Shown: in pieces, positions 47,802-59,365 of the stretch
How positions within the stretch are numbered: the stretch's first letter is position 1
How the letters are laid out: every line of letters starts with the position of its first letter
Position numbers and translations under genes: made by a program
The notes under the pieces: model-generated
Databases searched by the model: none
The model's input: only the letters and a program-made list of their open reading frames with translations
Told to the model about the DNA's origin: nothing
NCBI RefSeq assembly: GCF_001723175.1
Contig: NC_064650.1
Coordinates: 5,270,001 to 5,334,000 of the forward strand
DNA: 64,000 bases
Origin: Penicillium oxalicum
Taxonomy: Eukaryota; Ascomycota; Eurotiomycetes; Eurotiales; Aspergillaceae
Direction: 5' to 3'

Positions 47802-48468
47802 GGTGGGAATGGTCTTTCCTTATCAATGCACTTGAGACTTTGAATCTCGGACCAGAGAGGGGATGTGCTACCTCGGAATCAACCCCGTTGATAAGGCGGG
47901 TGGAGAAGGACGGGAGAGCGGAATAAAGTTCGATGGATCAGAATTGGGGTCATTGGAAAATGGGGTAAAGGTGGCCTTGTCAAGGGCGAAAACAAGTGAG
48001 ACAGCGAGCAGTGAATGCGGGGCTGACGGCTATGCCGACTAGGAAAGTTGGAGTAGTTCGGTTATCTGGCGGATGGAGATCCTCCAAGAGAGAGAAGCCT
48101 GAGTCTTGTCACGCCAGAACACAAGCTGATCGTCGCAGTTGAAGGATTCTTACGTTTGAACCAACAGACTTCAATCACAAACCAGTCCCCGGTCTGTTGG
48201 GCGTCATGATTGGGGATCGACCCGGTACAACACTAACTTGCTGCCTTTGCAATAGCACTGCTTGCTGGGAGATCTGGACGTCCATTCGGACAGAAAATGA
48301 ATCCATAAATGGATGAATCTTATTACTTGAAATAATAGAATCTTTATTATACATTCTTGGGTGGCTTGCACCTAACTCTCTCCAGTCTGCGAGAAGACTG
48401 AACCCCGGGAACTGTCAGAAACTCCCCGAGATTCTCAAACATGACCCCCCGGCAATCACCGACAGGAT
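47802..48468. other. Intergenic: amidohydrolase promoter
   Basis: About 670 bp, holding the amidohydrolase promoter and the 3' flank of the 180-aa membrane protein gene. No gene or clear motif was found. Confidence 0.55.
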
Positions 48469-49143
48469 CTAAAACATCATCTCCGACACACTGGCTCCCT
48501 TATCCAACGAATCTGCTTCCCTACGCAGAACATCTGCCCTGAACTTGCGGAAGGCAGTCTCGATCCGCCTCCTCCTCTCGGGATCAGCCGTGATGGTCCG
48601 GCTACCACTAGCCGCTCCACCTGCAAAGCCTGTACTCCAAAGTCAGCATACAGATCAATCGCCAATCATCAATCCAAGCTCCTCAGATCCGCCAATTTCG
48701 TACCCAGTTCTCCACCGAGGAACAGTCCCCCGAGGGAGGCAAAGAAATAAGTCGCAACGTCACCCAGCGTGGAGGGCTTCAGCATGGGCGTCAAATCCGG
48801 AAGAGACTCTGGAAAGACCGCATTAGCAAAAACACGATCGCTTCTAAGAATGCAGAGATCACGTACCGGTACGTCCATCTGCGAAGACAACCTTGGTAGG
48901 TCGTTCTTGGGCTCGAATGGCGTCGAAGAAGGCCTTGCGCGTGCTTCTCAATCGAATGGCAGCGAACAATCCAAGTCCAAGACCGACCGCCGACCCAACC
49001 GTTGTCCACATTGAAACGGTGGATGCGGCGGACCTGAGCGCATCGCGGTCATCAGCTTGAAGGTCATGTTGGAGATGCTCATCGGCAAGCTTGGCAAGCT
49101 CATCGCTGCGGCGGCGGCGCATCAGGGCAAATGATTCAGACAT
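48469..49143 (-). CDS. Small membrane protein of unknown function
   Basis: Three exons, 49143-48867, 48808-48704 and 48629-48469, give 180 aa. I do not recognise the family. The start MSESFALMRRRRSDELAKL is followed by a charged helix, then a Gly-rich hydrophobic segment (about 45-65, WTTVGSAVGLGLGLFAAIRL) and a second (about 108-128, VATYFFASLGGLFLGGELG). The C-terminal 45 residues are basic and charged (PERRRRIETAFRKFRAD). The two Gly-zipper-like segments suggest a helical hairpin in a membrane, possibly mitochondrial inner membrane or ER. Both introns are short, phase 1 and have good donor sites, which supports a real gene. Confidence 0.75.
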
Positions 49144-49901
49144 GGTTGTCAAAGATACTCGAGGGTCTCGTGGTGTTTATCAATGTGATAGGTTTTGCCC
49201 AGGATCAACTTAGAGGACTGTTTAAATAACTCTTCAAAAGAGGATACGCAGACCGGCCGGCAAACACGGTCCGGTTTTCTTCATGCCCCGTCAACGAAGC
49301 TGGAGCTGGTGTGGTGACGTCATACAGCTATCACGTTCAGTTGCATAAAATGGGTGGGTCTGAGACTGGAATGCGCGTTATGCTCAAGCTTCATGTTGAA
49401 GATTCTCTGTACCTGATTTGCACGGGCTTGTACTACTAGCAGAGAAGCCATGCTATGAGTGCCTTGGTGACCGACACAGTGAGTGATGAGCTCGGTATTT
49501 TGACAGCCACTGAAACCGCCGTGCAATAATATGTCAATATTCTCATTTCAGAGACGATCCAGCGGGTATATAGACTACTACTGTATTAACAATTGGAGGT
49601 GACATGAATAACCACTAAGTAAGCTAGAGTCCTACAGCAAGAGACCTGAATACAGCCAGACTCCAGCACAAGAGCCCCGAGAAGATAAGGACACATCAAT
49701 TGCATGAACAAAACGTCAAGTCAATGAGAATAGACCAGACTCGGGCAGGGGCTTTGAAAAAGAAGTCCCAGAAATCCACCCCGTGAATGTGCCAACTTGA
49801 ATTGTAGTAAATTTCATTTTGAATACAAATTGACTCAAACATTCCCGTTACAATCATATGCGGGTCAAGACACACCGAAGTCACCTTGATGGCGTTCTTC
49901 C
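49144..49901. other. Intergenic region
   Basis: About 760 bp between the small membrane protein and the methyltransferase 3' end. No gene is supported. Very short frames only. Confidence 0.55.
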
Positions 49902-50867
49902 TCAAGTAAGTTGGGCCCGCGCAATAAAGATGGTTTTATAGTAAGTCTTCTCCGGCTTCTCCCACTTCAACTGGTCCGGAATCACCTCATAGTCAAACCG
50001 ACTATCCAGCCCTGCGTCTGCAAATAGTTTCTTCATCTCCTCGGCAGAGAAACCGTGTGTTTTCACGGTATGGGCTCCGTCTCGTGGAAATTCCTGTGCT
50101 GAATTGTCATGATGCTGACCATGGTTGTGACCATGGCCATGGCCATGGCTATGGCCGTGACTGTGACTGTGACCGTGACCGTGACCGTGACCGTGGCCAT
50201 GATCTGAGCCTGCACTCGGGACCAAATCAATGATCATAAAGGAGCCACCCTTCTTTAAACGAGAGGCCAACCGCCGAAGTGCAACATCGGGTTGCTCGAA
50301 ATGGTGCAGGGCCATACTGACAGCTATCACATCAAAGTCGTGATATTCGGGCCCCGAAAATTCTTCTGGCTCAGAATCAGCCAGTAGATCGGCTTTGTAG
50401 CCGACCATCTTGTCGCTGAGTCCGATAGTCTTTGCGTTCTGCCGGAACTCGGCCAGCATCTGATCAGCAATATCGACGCCGATCACCTTGGTGACAAAAG
50501 GCGCCAGTGACTTGAGGGCAATATTAGAGTCTGAAGGTGACCTTTTTCAGGAGGCATCACGGTAGGCGGGCAGACGTACCATTGAGACAACTCCAGGTCC
50601 GCAGGCGTATTCAAGCACCTTGACTTCCTGGCCCTTGCCCGCTTCGGTGTCAGTCCACCGATCACTGATCCAAAGACGATGCTTGGACGTTTGCTCGGCA
50701 ATGATTTTCATGGAATCAGCAAATTTGGACTGATAAGTTGAGGCCATTTTACTAGAGTGGGATGTCCAAGTCAGTGGGTTGTCTCCCAGGGTGCGTGACT
50801 GGTATCACTATCTAGCGAAGTGATCTTACTCAAAGTAGGCCCGATTAGCCTCGGTGAATTCGGTCAT
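49902..50867 (-). CDS. SAM-dependent class I methyltransferase with a histidine-rich insert
   Basis: Three exons, 50867-50830, 50751-50580 and 50510-49902, give 272 aa. The Rossmann-fold methyltransferase core has motif I (VLEYACGPGVVSM, about 58-70), the acidic motif-II end VIGVDIADQML, DFDVIAVSMALHHF (motif IV) and LKKGGSFMIIDLVP (motif V region). Directly after that strand, residues 174-204 are an almost pure alternation of His with Gly or Ser, with 16 His in 31 positions, before the chain resumes with the C-terminal strands (FDYEVIPDQLKWEKPEKT). The insert would sit on a surface loop and could bind Zn, Ni, Co or Cu. The substrate is unknown. The intron-2 acceptor was fixed by frame, downstream of a CTAAT branch site. 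It is divergent from RPN9. Confidence 0.85.
50118..50204. repeat. GH-coding hexanucleotide repeat in methyltransferase gene
   Basis: Degenerate 6-bp units (CCATGG, CCGTGA, CTGTGA type on the plus strand) encode the His-Gly/His-Ser run. Units differ at synonymous third positions, so the protein repeat is better kept than the DNA repeat. Confidence 0.85.
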
Positions 50868-51968
50868 TGTTGGCAACTATAAATGATCGGAAATTTGGGG
50901 ATAAAGAAGTATTTGAAGGCTTGTTCTGTAAGATCGTGAAAGAAAATGAAGTGATGAGGGGAGAAAACACGGATATTTATGGGCGTGCTGCGGTTCGGAG
51001 ACATACTCGGACACTTCCCAACTAGCAACCACATCGTGAGTCTTGAACTCTGCGGTCGACCAATCGCAGCCGCAATCAAAGGACCAGTGGATTTAGTGCA
51101 CAACCAATCTAAAGCCAGGCCTTAGATACTGGTATCCTTTACTACAGCCTCCAGTTTTGTTCTCTTGATGCTTTCCAGGCTGGATTTGCCTAAAATCCGT
51201 TTGTTTTTTTTTAGTCTGCTGTACACATTTAGGGCGAATATGCACAAACAATACCTGGGGTTAGGTACCTATAGTCCCTTTCTAGGCATAAAAAATACTC
51301 CATGTCTATCGCGGCTGGGGCACGGAGGTATAAACTCACGGGCACATAGATGATACTGGATATTTCTACATTCTTCATGTGCAATTGAATCGGTGTATCT
51401 GCTTTGACTCAGAGTAAGATGAGTCTGTAACTGGAGAATACAGACGACGAATATCTCGTCGAGTTCGGGTTGTCCAGTACATCTGATGCTTTCCCAGAAG
51501 CAAGGGTGCTTGCTTGAACTTGCCCAAGATACTAGGCTGAAGATGTAGAGGCACCCGTGACCAGACTACTTGACTAACGGCCGTGGCTACAATGAGTGCA
51601 CATCCGTTTCAAATCTGGGACTTGAGTAGAGAAGTCGATGAAAGATAGGTCGTCTTTCCAATGATTTTCAACTTCAGAAAAATAATTTTGAATAAAGATA
51701 GTCTCGTCTCATGTACTGTTCAAGGATCAAAAGCATGCGGCGCCTAAGGAATTCAGGAACGGCCAAGCTCCCTTCACCGCCCGACGAGCTCCGAACTGCC
51801 AGGAAGACATCATCAGCTCCGGTAATCATCTTCCCAATATCCCCACGCCGAACATCCTTCCTTCCCTCATTCACTCTCTACAGACTGAATCATCGTTGGG
51901 ATCTTGCAGTCACCAATTGAAATCTTCAACGAACCTTCTCTTGAACGCCTGGTCACTCGCTCTCCGCC
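50868..51968. promoter_or_regulatory. Divergent intergenic region, methyltransferase / RPN9
   Basis: 1.1 kb between diverging starts. Two CCAAT strings (near 51059 and 51101) could bind the HAP/CBF complex. No proteasome-type PACE element was noticed. Confidence 0.4.
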
Positions 51969-53276
51969 ATGGACCCCTCCAAGATCCCCGATTTCTTGGC
52001 CGAGCAGCAAGCCAAAGGCACACCCGAGACACAGACCTATTTCCTCACTTTCGAAGACTATTGGGAGCGAAAGCTATGGCATCAGCTGACTGATTCGTTG
52101 GTGGAGTTTTTCCGCATGCCCGAGAGTGCACCCCAGCGACTGGCAATCTTCAAGGCCTTTGTGTTGAGCTTCGCGGATCGGATCAATCAGCTCAAGTTTG
52201 TATCACTGGGGTTGATGGCATCAACAGAATGTTCCGGTAGGTGTCCGATTGCGCCATATGACAAAGGACGGGCGATTCTCAGAGCGAAACACATGCTAAC
52301 CAGAGTTCCCTCCCGCCGATATCAATAGATAATGAAGAGCGTCTCGCTTTCCTCACAGCCCTTTCCAACAAGGTCAACAAGCCCGAATCACAAGATGCCT
52401 ATGTTTATGCGCTTGCCGACGTCGCCAGTGTCAAGCTGCGATTGCCTGACCTTGATGGAGCACAAAGTGATTTGGCTACCTGTCAGAGGGTATTGGACTC
52501 GTTCGACTCGGTCGAGACTGTCGTGCACGCATCATTCTACAAAGTGAATGCGGACTATTACCACGTACGTTTGACATTCTCGGACTTCTTTCAAAAACAG
52601 CCACTGTGACATGAACTAATGACCAGCATTACAGGCGAAGCAAGAATTCGCATCTTTCTACAAAAATGCCCTCCTCTACCTGGCCTGCATCGACCTCAAA
52701 GACCTTTCCGAGACTGAGCGTGCATCTCGCGCCTACAATCTGAGCGTCGCGGCACTCGCGTCCGACTCCATCTACAACTTCGGAGAGCTTCTTCTGCACC
52801 CTATCCTAGATTCCTTGACCGAGACCCCTCACAACTGGCTGCGCGATTTGCTCTTCGCCTTCAACCGGGGCGACTTGACCGCATACGACGTGCTCGCCGG
52901 CAACATCAGCAAGAACAAGCTGCTCGAGTCACACCGCATGTTCCTCTACCAGAAGATCTCACTCTCCGCGTTGACGGAGATGGTCTTCCGACGCCCTCCG
53001 CACGACCGATCCCTCTCCTTCCGCGATATCGCGGCCGAGACCAAGGTGCAACCGGACGAGATCGAGCATTTGGTCATGAAGGCGCTGTCGCTCGGTCTAT
53101 TGAAGGGGTCAATCGACCAGGTGGCGCAGGTAGCTCACATTTACTGGGTGCAGCCCAAGGTATTGGACATGAAGCAGATTGAAGGTATGCGAAACCGACT
53201 GAAGGACTGGGATGCTGGTGTCAATCAGCTTGGTCACTGGATCGAGGGCGTCGGAAAGGATGTTTGGGCGGCATAG
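51969..53276 (+). CDS. RPN9: 26S proteasome regulatory subunit Rpn9
   Basis: Three exons, 51969-52236, 52329-52564 and 52635-53276, give 381 aa, near the usual length. Rpn9 is a PCI subunit of the 19S lid and helps assemble the 26S particle. The N-terminal half is helical repeats (start MDPSKIPDFLAEQQAKG, then QTYFLTFEDYWERKLWHQLTD). The PCI winged-helix region is at about 270-345 (FLYQKISLSALTEMVFRRP, then FRDIAAETKVQPDEIEHLV and HIYWVQPKVLDMKQI). The end GVGKDVWAA is complete. Intron positions were fixed by frame. The third has the AG at 52634. Confidence 0.95.
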
Positions 53277-53509
53277 ACAATGTACAACGAAATCTCCATT
53301 TCGAGCCAAGCTTTTCTTATCTATCTATAATGCATGGAAACGATGATTCCTGCTTGCGTGATGCGCTATTGACCTTTACGACCCATCTTTTTCCCTGTTC
53401 TTTCTTCTTTCTATTTTTGTCTTGTCTCCTGGTGTAGAGCTGAAACGCAAAACTTCATTTTGGGTTTGTTCATTTTATTCAAATGCAGTAAGCGGTAGAT
53501 CGGTATTCT

Positions 53510-55736
53510 TCAAAATAGAGATGAGCCGATCAGGACACACCCCGTCAACCAAGCTGGCCACCAAACACACCAGACGACCACCTGGGTCCACATACCCCAA
53601 ACGTCCCAGCCAAAGGCCGCCTGCGTCAAGACCGTCTCAATCGGGACCCCGGTGTACCAGCAGACGCCGATAAGCACCGCAGGCGGAGAGAGAAGATTCA
53701 TTAACCCTAGACCCAAGATGGCGGCGGGATAGCGCGTCGAGGCCGAGCCGGTGATCCGAGTGACGAAGCTGAGCGGTGCACAAAGAAGACCAATCATAAA
53801 AGACAGTGAGAAATTGAGCGTGGCCAATGTGGACAGACAGAGGCCCAGGATGAGCAAGGCGAATGACTTGACCAGGAGATATTGCTGAGGGATAAAAGGC
53901 TTGGAAATGCCCAGGCCGTGGGAGAGCCATGCGGCGAGGATCAATGGAAGGGTAATATCCACGACGACAAAAGTATACGTGGCGATTGTAAAGTACTATT
54001 GAAAGTATTAGTTGAATCTGAAAACGCTTCGCCTTCACATCTTGTAATCAAAGGGGGGGGGGGGGTTGGAAGGCTGGCGGCGTACCTGATGGAAGATTGT
54101 GTTGAATGTCCACAGCGGTACTAATCCAAGCAAGTGTAGTCCACTGACCAGGGTCAGTGGTAGAGCCAAGACGCGCTCGGCGACTGGCGCACTTCCGTTG
54201 TTCTTAGCTTCGTGGGCCTGGGAGCTGCCTGTAGTGGTACTGGATGCCTTTTCGTTCTTGATTGCCGCATCATTCGGGCCTGTAGAGAGCATTTTCTTGG
54301 TATCTGAGTGGTAGCCACTTCGCATCCAAAGCGCAATTGCCATAATCGTGAAGTTACCGGCAATCAGCATGGCACTCGGCAAGTAAGTTCCAATACTGAC
54401 GAAACGGTTGGTTTGCATGAGCAAGTAGAAGAAAAAGCTTTGGTGCAGATGCTCGAGCAAGTTGTTCAAGCTGCGACAAAGACTTTCAATTGTCCGGCCG
54501 AGCGCCATTTCGTCCTCCCAACCCTCACCCTTGGGCTGGAGAGTAATGGCATCGATGTGATACGGCATGAAACTACTGTGTGCCCCGGTGGCGTAGCCAA
54601 GACCCTGTTTGGTCATGCTTCGCATCATAGTCTTCAAACGGTCCCGGTAGCTATTGTCATGCCCCAACATCTCCTGGAGGTTGGCGCCCATGCCCATCTG
54701 GCCGGTCGCAATCGCCACGGCCGTGTTGAAGAGATCGAGATTCGGCAGTTGGCCATTAACACCATCGTATACAATGTGGAGGGTGCGGAAATGGTGCTCA
54801 AAGGGATACTCGATGACCAGCGCTCCCTGCAATGCACCACTCTTCAACGGTAGCGGCTGAACAGATGCAGGATGTAAATCATGGTATGCGTCGACCCAGG
54901 CCTGAGTACCGGTCTTGCTGTCGGGAGGGAACACGAGAATGATGTCTTTGGACCAAAGCGACCATCCTAGATATTCGAATTCAGTTTCAAGGTTGTTCCA
55001 CGAACACCCGCAAAGAATGGTAACGCACTTTTAAAGTATCTCGCCAAAGTCAGAGCGAGGGTGACCCCGTTCAGGTTCAATTCGTCATCGGCCGTTTTCC
55101 ACGCAGCAACGAGGACAATCGCCTCCGTCGCATCCCCTCTCGGTGCATGAATGATACCGTAGACGTTCTCTCCCTGGTATGTAATTCCCGCAGATGTATA
55201 CTCGTACTTTTGAGTCGCGACTTTGAGTCCAGCATCGCGCAGCATCGAAGAGATCTTGTTCGAGATTCTGGGCCTCCCGTTAGCGTCTCAATGGGAAATG
55301 TTGGCTCGCATGCTTCTCTCCACGTACGCTGGGGTGGACACCTCCTCGGGATTGAACGGTCCATTGTCGCGACCATGTTGGATCAACCCCTGAAGCTCCT
55401 TCTTGTAGCCTCGGAAGATGTTCTGCTCACTGCCGGTGAAATAAGCATGTACCTGGCCCGGTAGAAGTGCATTCTCGGAGATGTAAGTCTGCCGCGAATA
55501 TTCGTCCAACGGAAGTAAGAGTAACCAAGCCACGCCTACAACGACGCAGAGGAACGAAAGGATCTTGGGGAGGCGGACGAAAAGAAATTGGGGGTTATTC
55601 CGCAAGCTGCGGATCGTCGCTACTCATACATCATTAGAGAGAATAGTCCAGTAGGGCAGGGGGGGGGCATCGGTCGTTCGTCTTCTCCCAGGATGCCGGG
55701 GTTGCATTCCACAACACACTTACATTTGAGAGTCAT
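53510..55736 (-). CDS. GAA1: GPI transamidase subunit Gaa1
   Basis: Five exons, 55736-55724, 55622-55328, 55267-55029, 54966-54086 and 53995-53510, give 637 aa. Gaa1 is an ER membrane subunit of the complex that attaches GPI anchors to proteins and is thought to recognise the GPI and form the amide bond with its partners. The first transmembrane helix is at about 20-42. A large lumenal M28-peptidase-like domain follows, with GENVYGIIHAPRGDATEAI, AAWKTADDELNLNG and FPPDSKTGTQAWVDAYHD. From about 370 there are six or more membrane spans, with the conserved end region LLSPPAVLIGVCWYTG. The first exon holds only four codons and one base (MTLK). It is needed because a stop precedes the rest of the frame. 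A run of about 12 G lies in the last intron near 54050-54065. Confidence 0.93.
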
Positions 55737-56057
55737 CGGCTGACAATCATTGGGACTCAGAGTCCCCAACTTGCCACGTTAAGCCGGTTGGTCAGAGGGG
55801 AAACGAATGGCTCGTTCGTCGGACGGGGAATAGGCCAGCTTGTTGCGGCCCGCGGAGCTCGGGGAGGGATGTTTACGGGGAAATTACGACAAGCGGATAA
55901 GACCAGGTGTGCAGAATTCTAAATGTAAATCGCTATGCCATGTTCTCATCCATTGCTCAACATTCTTTTGTTCTTTTTGCAGATGACCATTTCCAGGACA
56001 TGATCATTTCTGACAATGTGTATACACGTGGGTTGGGGTTGGATATGGTTGCGTCGC
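55737..56057. other. Intergenic, GAA1 promoter
   Basis: About 320 bp between the RBD2 stop codon and the GAA1 start on the same strand. No motif was assigned. Confidence 0.55.
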
Positions 56058-57248
56058 TTATGCACCGAGACGCTGATTAGACCCCAAGAAGCTCATGGGT
56101 ACCTGATTACCACCTGCACCCGCAGCGCTGCTGGAAGGTAAAACGCCGTAGCGACCATACGTCTTTTGGTCGACAGACACATAATGCGGAAGTCTTCCGA
56201 GAAGATTCAGCTTGCCCTCAATCCACCGGAGGACCTTCTCGGGGGGTACAAAGACCTTGAGGTAACCGAGACCGACTGTTTTCATCAGCAATCGGATCAC
56301 ATAGACGTAAAGAAGAAGCCGCTGGGTAGACTCACATAGATATCCAACAAGGATGGCACAAAGATGGCCAAGGAAGCTGACGTTCGACACTAGGACCGAG
56401 AGCACGGCGCAGGCAAAGAGAGGCGACGTCCAGGTGGGGATTTTATAAGGACCCAAGCTATGATCCAGTCGTTAATGTCTTTCTGGGATATTCTGCTGCA
56501 ATTGGAAGAAAGTCAAATTACCTGAAATGCGGATTGGACTTGTATGTCCGGATGGCCTCGGAGCCCAGGAGGAGGAAGACCCAGACACTGCACAACAACT
56601 GGATGAGTAAATCATTCGAAAAGCAAAAACCAAAGAGACACGGATTCGGTCATTGCTTACCTTGAGCCAACGACCGAGGTATTCCGATGCAACAGGCCTC
56701 TCTCGATGAGAATATACAACCCGCCGGGGAAGGTTGAGAGAGCTTCACCAAGTAGTCACGTTAGCTGTGGTCCTCATACGACCAATACAGTCATGCGCGC
56801 TAATGCAGCGTAGCTGGGGAGACACGTACGTCCAACAAATAGCGCAATCGAGGTGAGAGTGCCATGCTCCGCCTCGAATCGCTCCAGGAGAGGTGTCAAG
56901 GCCAACGCATTCAAGAATGCGTGGAAAAAGCCGTTATGAATGATGGGATATGTGTTGAGTCGGTACACTGTCGCCGGTAATTAGTCCAAGTCTTTCCCTC
57001 TCCAAGGCACGACAGACCGAGTAAACGGCGAGAGGGCACTATCGTAGAAACATACTTGTACCCAAGTTGATTTCATTCGGGATCAGAGCGCCCCATGTGA
57101 CCACATTCCAGATCTTCTGCAGCTCCAGCAACCAGAAGGCCAGTATCACCAGAAGGACGAGTCGCGTAAAAAGCGGCAGGCGCAGGACATATGAGCGCAC
57201 TCGGCCCGGATTAAAGGGGAGCGGGGGCAGCGCAGCAGGAGTCGCCAT
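56058..57248 (-). CDS. rbd2: Rhomboid serine protease Rbd2
   Basis: Six exons, 57248-57056, 56967-56830, 56742-56661, 56587-56522, 56457-56336 and 56275-56058, give 272 aa. Rbd2 is a Golgi intramembrane protease. In Aspergillus and fission yeast it takes part in cleaving the sterol-response factor SREBP together with Cdc48. Membrane segments alternate through residues about 20-205. The expected serine is S138 in VVGSSVWVFLLLGSE and the histidine is H191 in SFLGHLCAILVGYL, giving the Ser-His dyad. Also seen are GFFHAFLNALALTPLLERFE and LSTFPGGLYILIERG. The cytosolic C-terminus (about 205-272) ends GSNQRLGA. The gene is cut into six short exons, more than most here. Confidence 0.92.
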
Positions 57249-58316
57249 GTTGAGATTGGGCGGAGTTGCAGCTATGGAGCTTATAGGGGCAGATTCGATA
57301 TCGGCACAGCGAAGCGTACTCTTTTCTCAAAGGAAATAAAAAAAAAGAAAAAAGCAAAAGGGCAGGTCGAAGAAGCGGAGTTGGCACTTGTTGTAGAGCA
57401 ATGCGACGACTGAGGAAGACAGGATTCGTGAATTCAATAATGGATGCCGTTTTTCAATATCCTTTGCCTAAGAAAAAACGATGACAAAAAAAAAAGTCAG
57501 TAAGGTTGTCCATTCGATTATCATGGCTGCTCCCTCCGTTCCCTTTCGCAGGGTCTGTTGTCCGCCAGGGATAACTCACCAGGTACAACGCGCGCGTTGT
57601 ACGGATACGACCAGCACGACCACGATCAAAAACAAGTCAAGAGAGCCACAGCAGATCGGACACAATACTGCAGAGGTAACGGGATGAGTCCGGACCAAGT
57701 ACCGGCGTCTTGCGCAGAATCCGTATTGATGAGCGCAGGACGAGAGTTTTCGCTCGGCGTGCGGCGGGTTGACAACGGGGACGTGGACTTTGGCGAGGGA
57801 CCGTGTGGCAGCACATCCCCCGGACGGGCCGACGGCAGTCGAGCGCAGCCGGAGGGCCCCGTCTCAACATGGAGAGCACGCATTGGACTGTGGCTATTTG
57901 GCCACCAGGCTGTCGCAACAATCTCATGATCTCCTATTTCTCGGAGACTCTTCCGGCGTACTGATGAGCTTCTGGGTCAAGAGTGAAACACTTCAACAGA
58001 AAAGGTATCTCTGATGAATAACCAGACGCTCTCAGTCTCACTCGAATTGAACTCCCTTATCTACACCCACGCTTAATTGGTTTCTGTACCCTGTCACGTC
58101 ACCTTCTCACGCTAACGAGTCTAAAATCTTCCAAGTTGACTGTGTATTGAAATTTGTGTGGTTTCATTCCTCATAATTTAGGCCTGTGGGAAACTCTAGC
58201 GCCTCCCCCATAGAGAAAGGGTGAATCAGCCATTCCAGCCATGGATCCTGCGGCCTCTTGAGCAAGATCACTGGTCTCCCCTCCAGACGCAGCGTCCGTG
58301 CAGTGCATGATTTTTC
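57249..58316. other. Intergenic: RBD2 promoter and dienelactone hydrolase 3' flank
   Basis: 1.07 kb. A-rich around 57335-57355 and 57470-57496. Frames of 60-120 codons here overlap on both strands and lack coding character. No gene is called. Confidence 0.5.
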
Positions 58317-59365
58317 TTACAGATACTGGCTGAACCAAGCAATAGCCTGGTAGAATGCCTGCTCCTTGGCCCACTTTTGGATCTTGACGTTCAAGTCACC
58401 GCGGACGGCAAAGCCGTGAGCGACACCGCTGAACAGATTGATCTGCCAGGGCTGACCAGTCTTGGCGAGGGTCTCCTCAGACTCGTGGCGGAGCTGGGTG
58501 GTGAAGATCGAGTCGGTCTCTGGAAAAGGGAGAACGACATATTAATATCACATTCTTACAGCTCTCGACCCGCTCAATGGGGGGATGGCAAAAGCTTACC
58601 GGCAGCGGCGATGGAGAAAGGACCCTGGATCGCACCAAGCTCTTCGTGAGTGATGAAGGAAGGGTGGGCCACGAAGCCAACGTCAACCTTGTTGCTCTTG
58701 AGGAAGCGGGTCACGTACTGAAACGGTGCGTAGCATAAATTAGTTTGCTTGTCTCCCTGCATTGACCAACCAGAAAGGTATCCCCGTCTTCTGCTGCACT
58801 TACCTTGGCACCGAAACAGTATCCCACGGCTGCGACTTTCTTCACCCCCAAGGTCTCACGGACATACTTGACAGTGGCCTCGACGACGGGGTCGACATTG
58901 GCGGGCTGGTGCTTGGGCAACCAGGCACCAAAGTCGACGTTGCCCGAGTCCATGTCTTCGGGGCTGATGCGGTCACCCTGGAACAGGTCCGGGACGACGG
59001 TCAGATAGCCATTCTTGGCGTACTCATCGGCGAGGAGCTGGGAGTTGGGGAAGATGCCGAAGATGTCGGTCAAGAAGACCACGGCCTTTTCGGGGGTCTT
59101 GTTGTCCTTGGGGTATGTGATGTAGGTGTCGACTGGCAGGAAGAAAAGCCGTTAGGTCCGTACATTTCGTCGCCATAGACGAGTGCATTGAGTTGAAGTC
59201 GTCCGCGCCTCGATCACAAATGGACCGGGAGTTGACGACGTGCCAACAGCAGACTTGTAGCGAAATTCGCGACTTACCACCATCGATGTTCTTCACCTCG
59301 CCTGCGGGAGTACCCTGGTGCTTGAAACCAGTGGCACAGCAGGCAGCGGGAGGGTTGGAGGCCAT
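58317..59365 (-). CDS. Dienelactone hydrolase family protein
   Basis: Four exons, 59365-59278, 59132-58804, 58717-58600 and 58519-58317, give 245 aa. The alpha/beta-hydrolase fold of the DLH family is complete. The nucleophile elbow is GYCFGAK with C135 as nucleophile, the likely Asp is D181 in AETDSIF, and the His is in FSGVAHGFAVRGD. The start MASNPPAACCATGFKHQG with its Cys pair and the segment VVFLTDIFGIFPNSQLLADE are typical of fungal cytosolic members (related to yeast Aim2 and to carboxymethylenebutenolidase homologues). The physiological substrate of fungal DLH-like proteins is mostly unknown. No aromatic-catabolism genes are nearby, so a role in chlorocatechol or beta-ketoadipate breakdown is not suggested by context. 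Confidence 0.92.
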
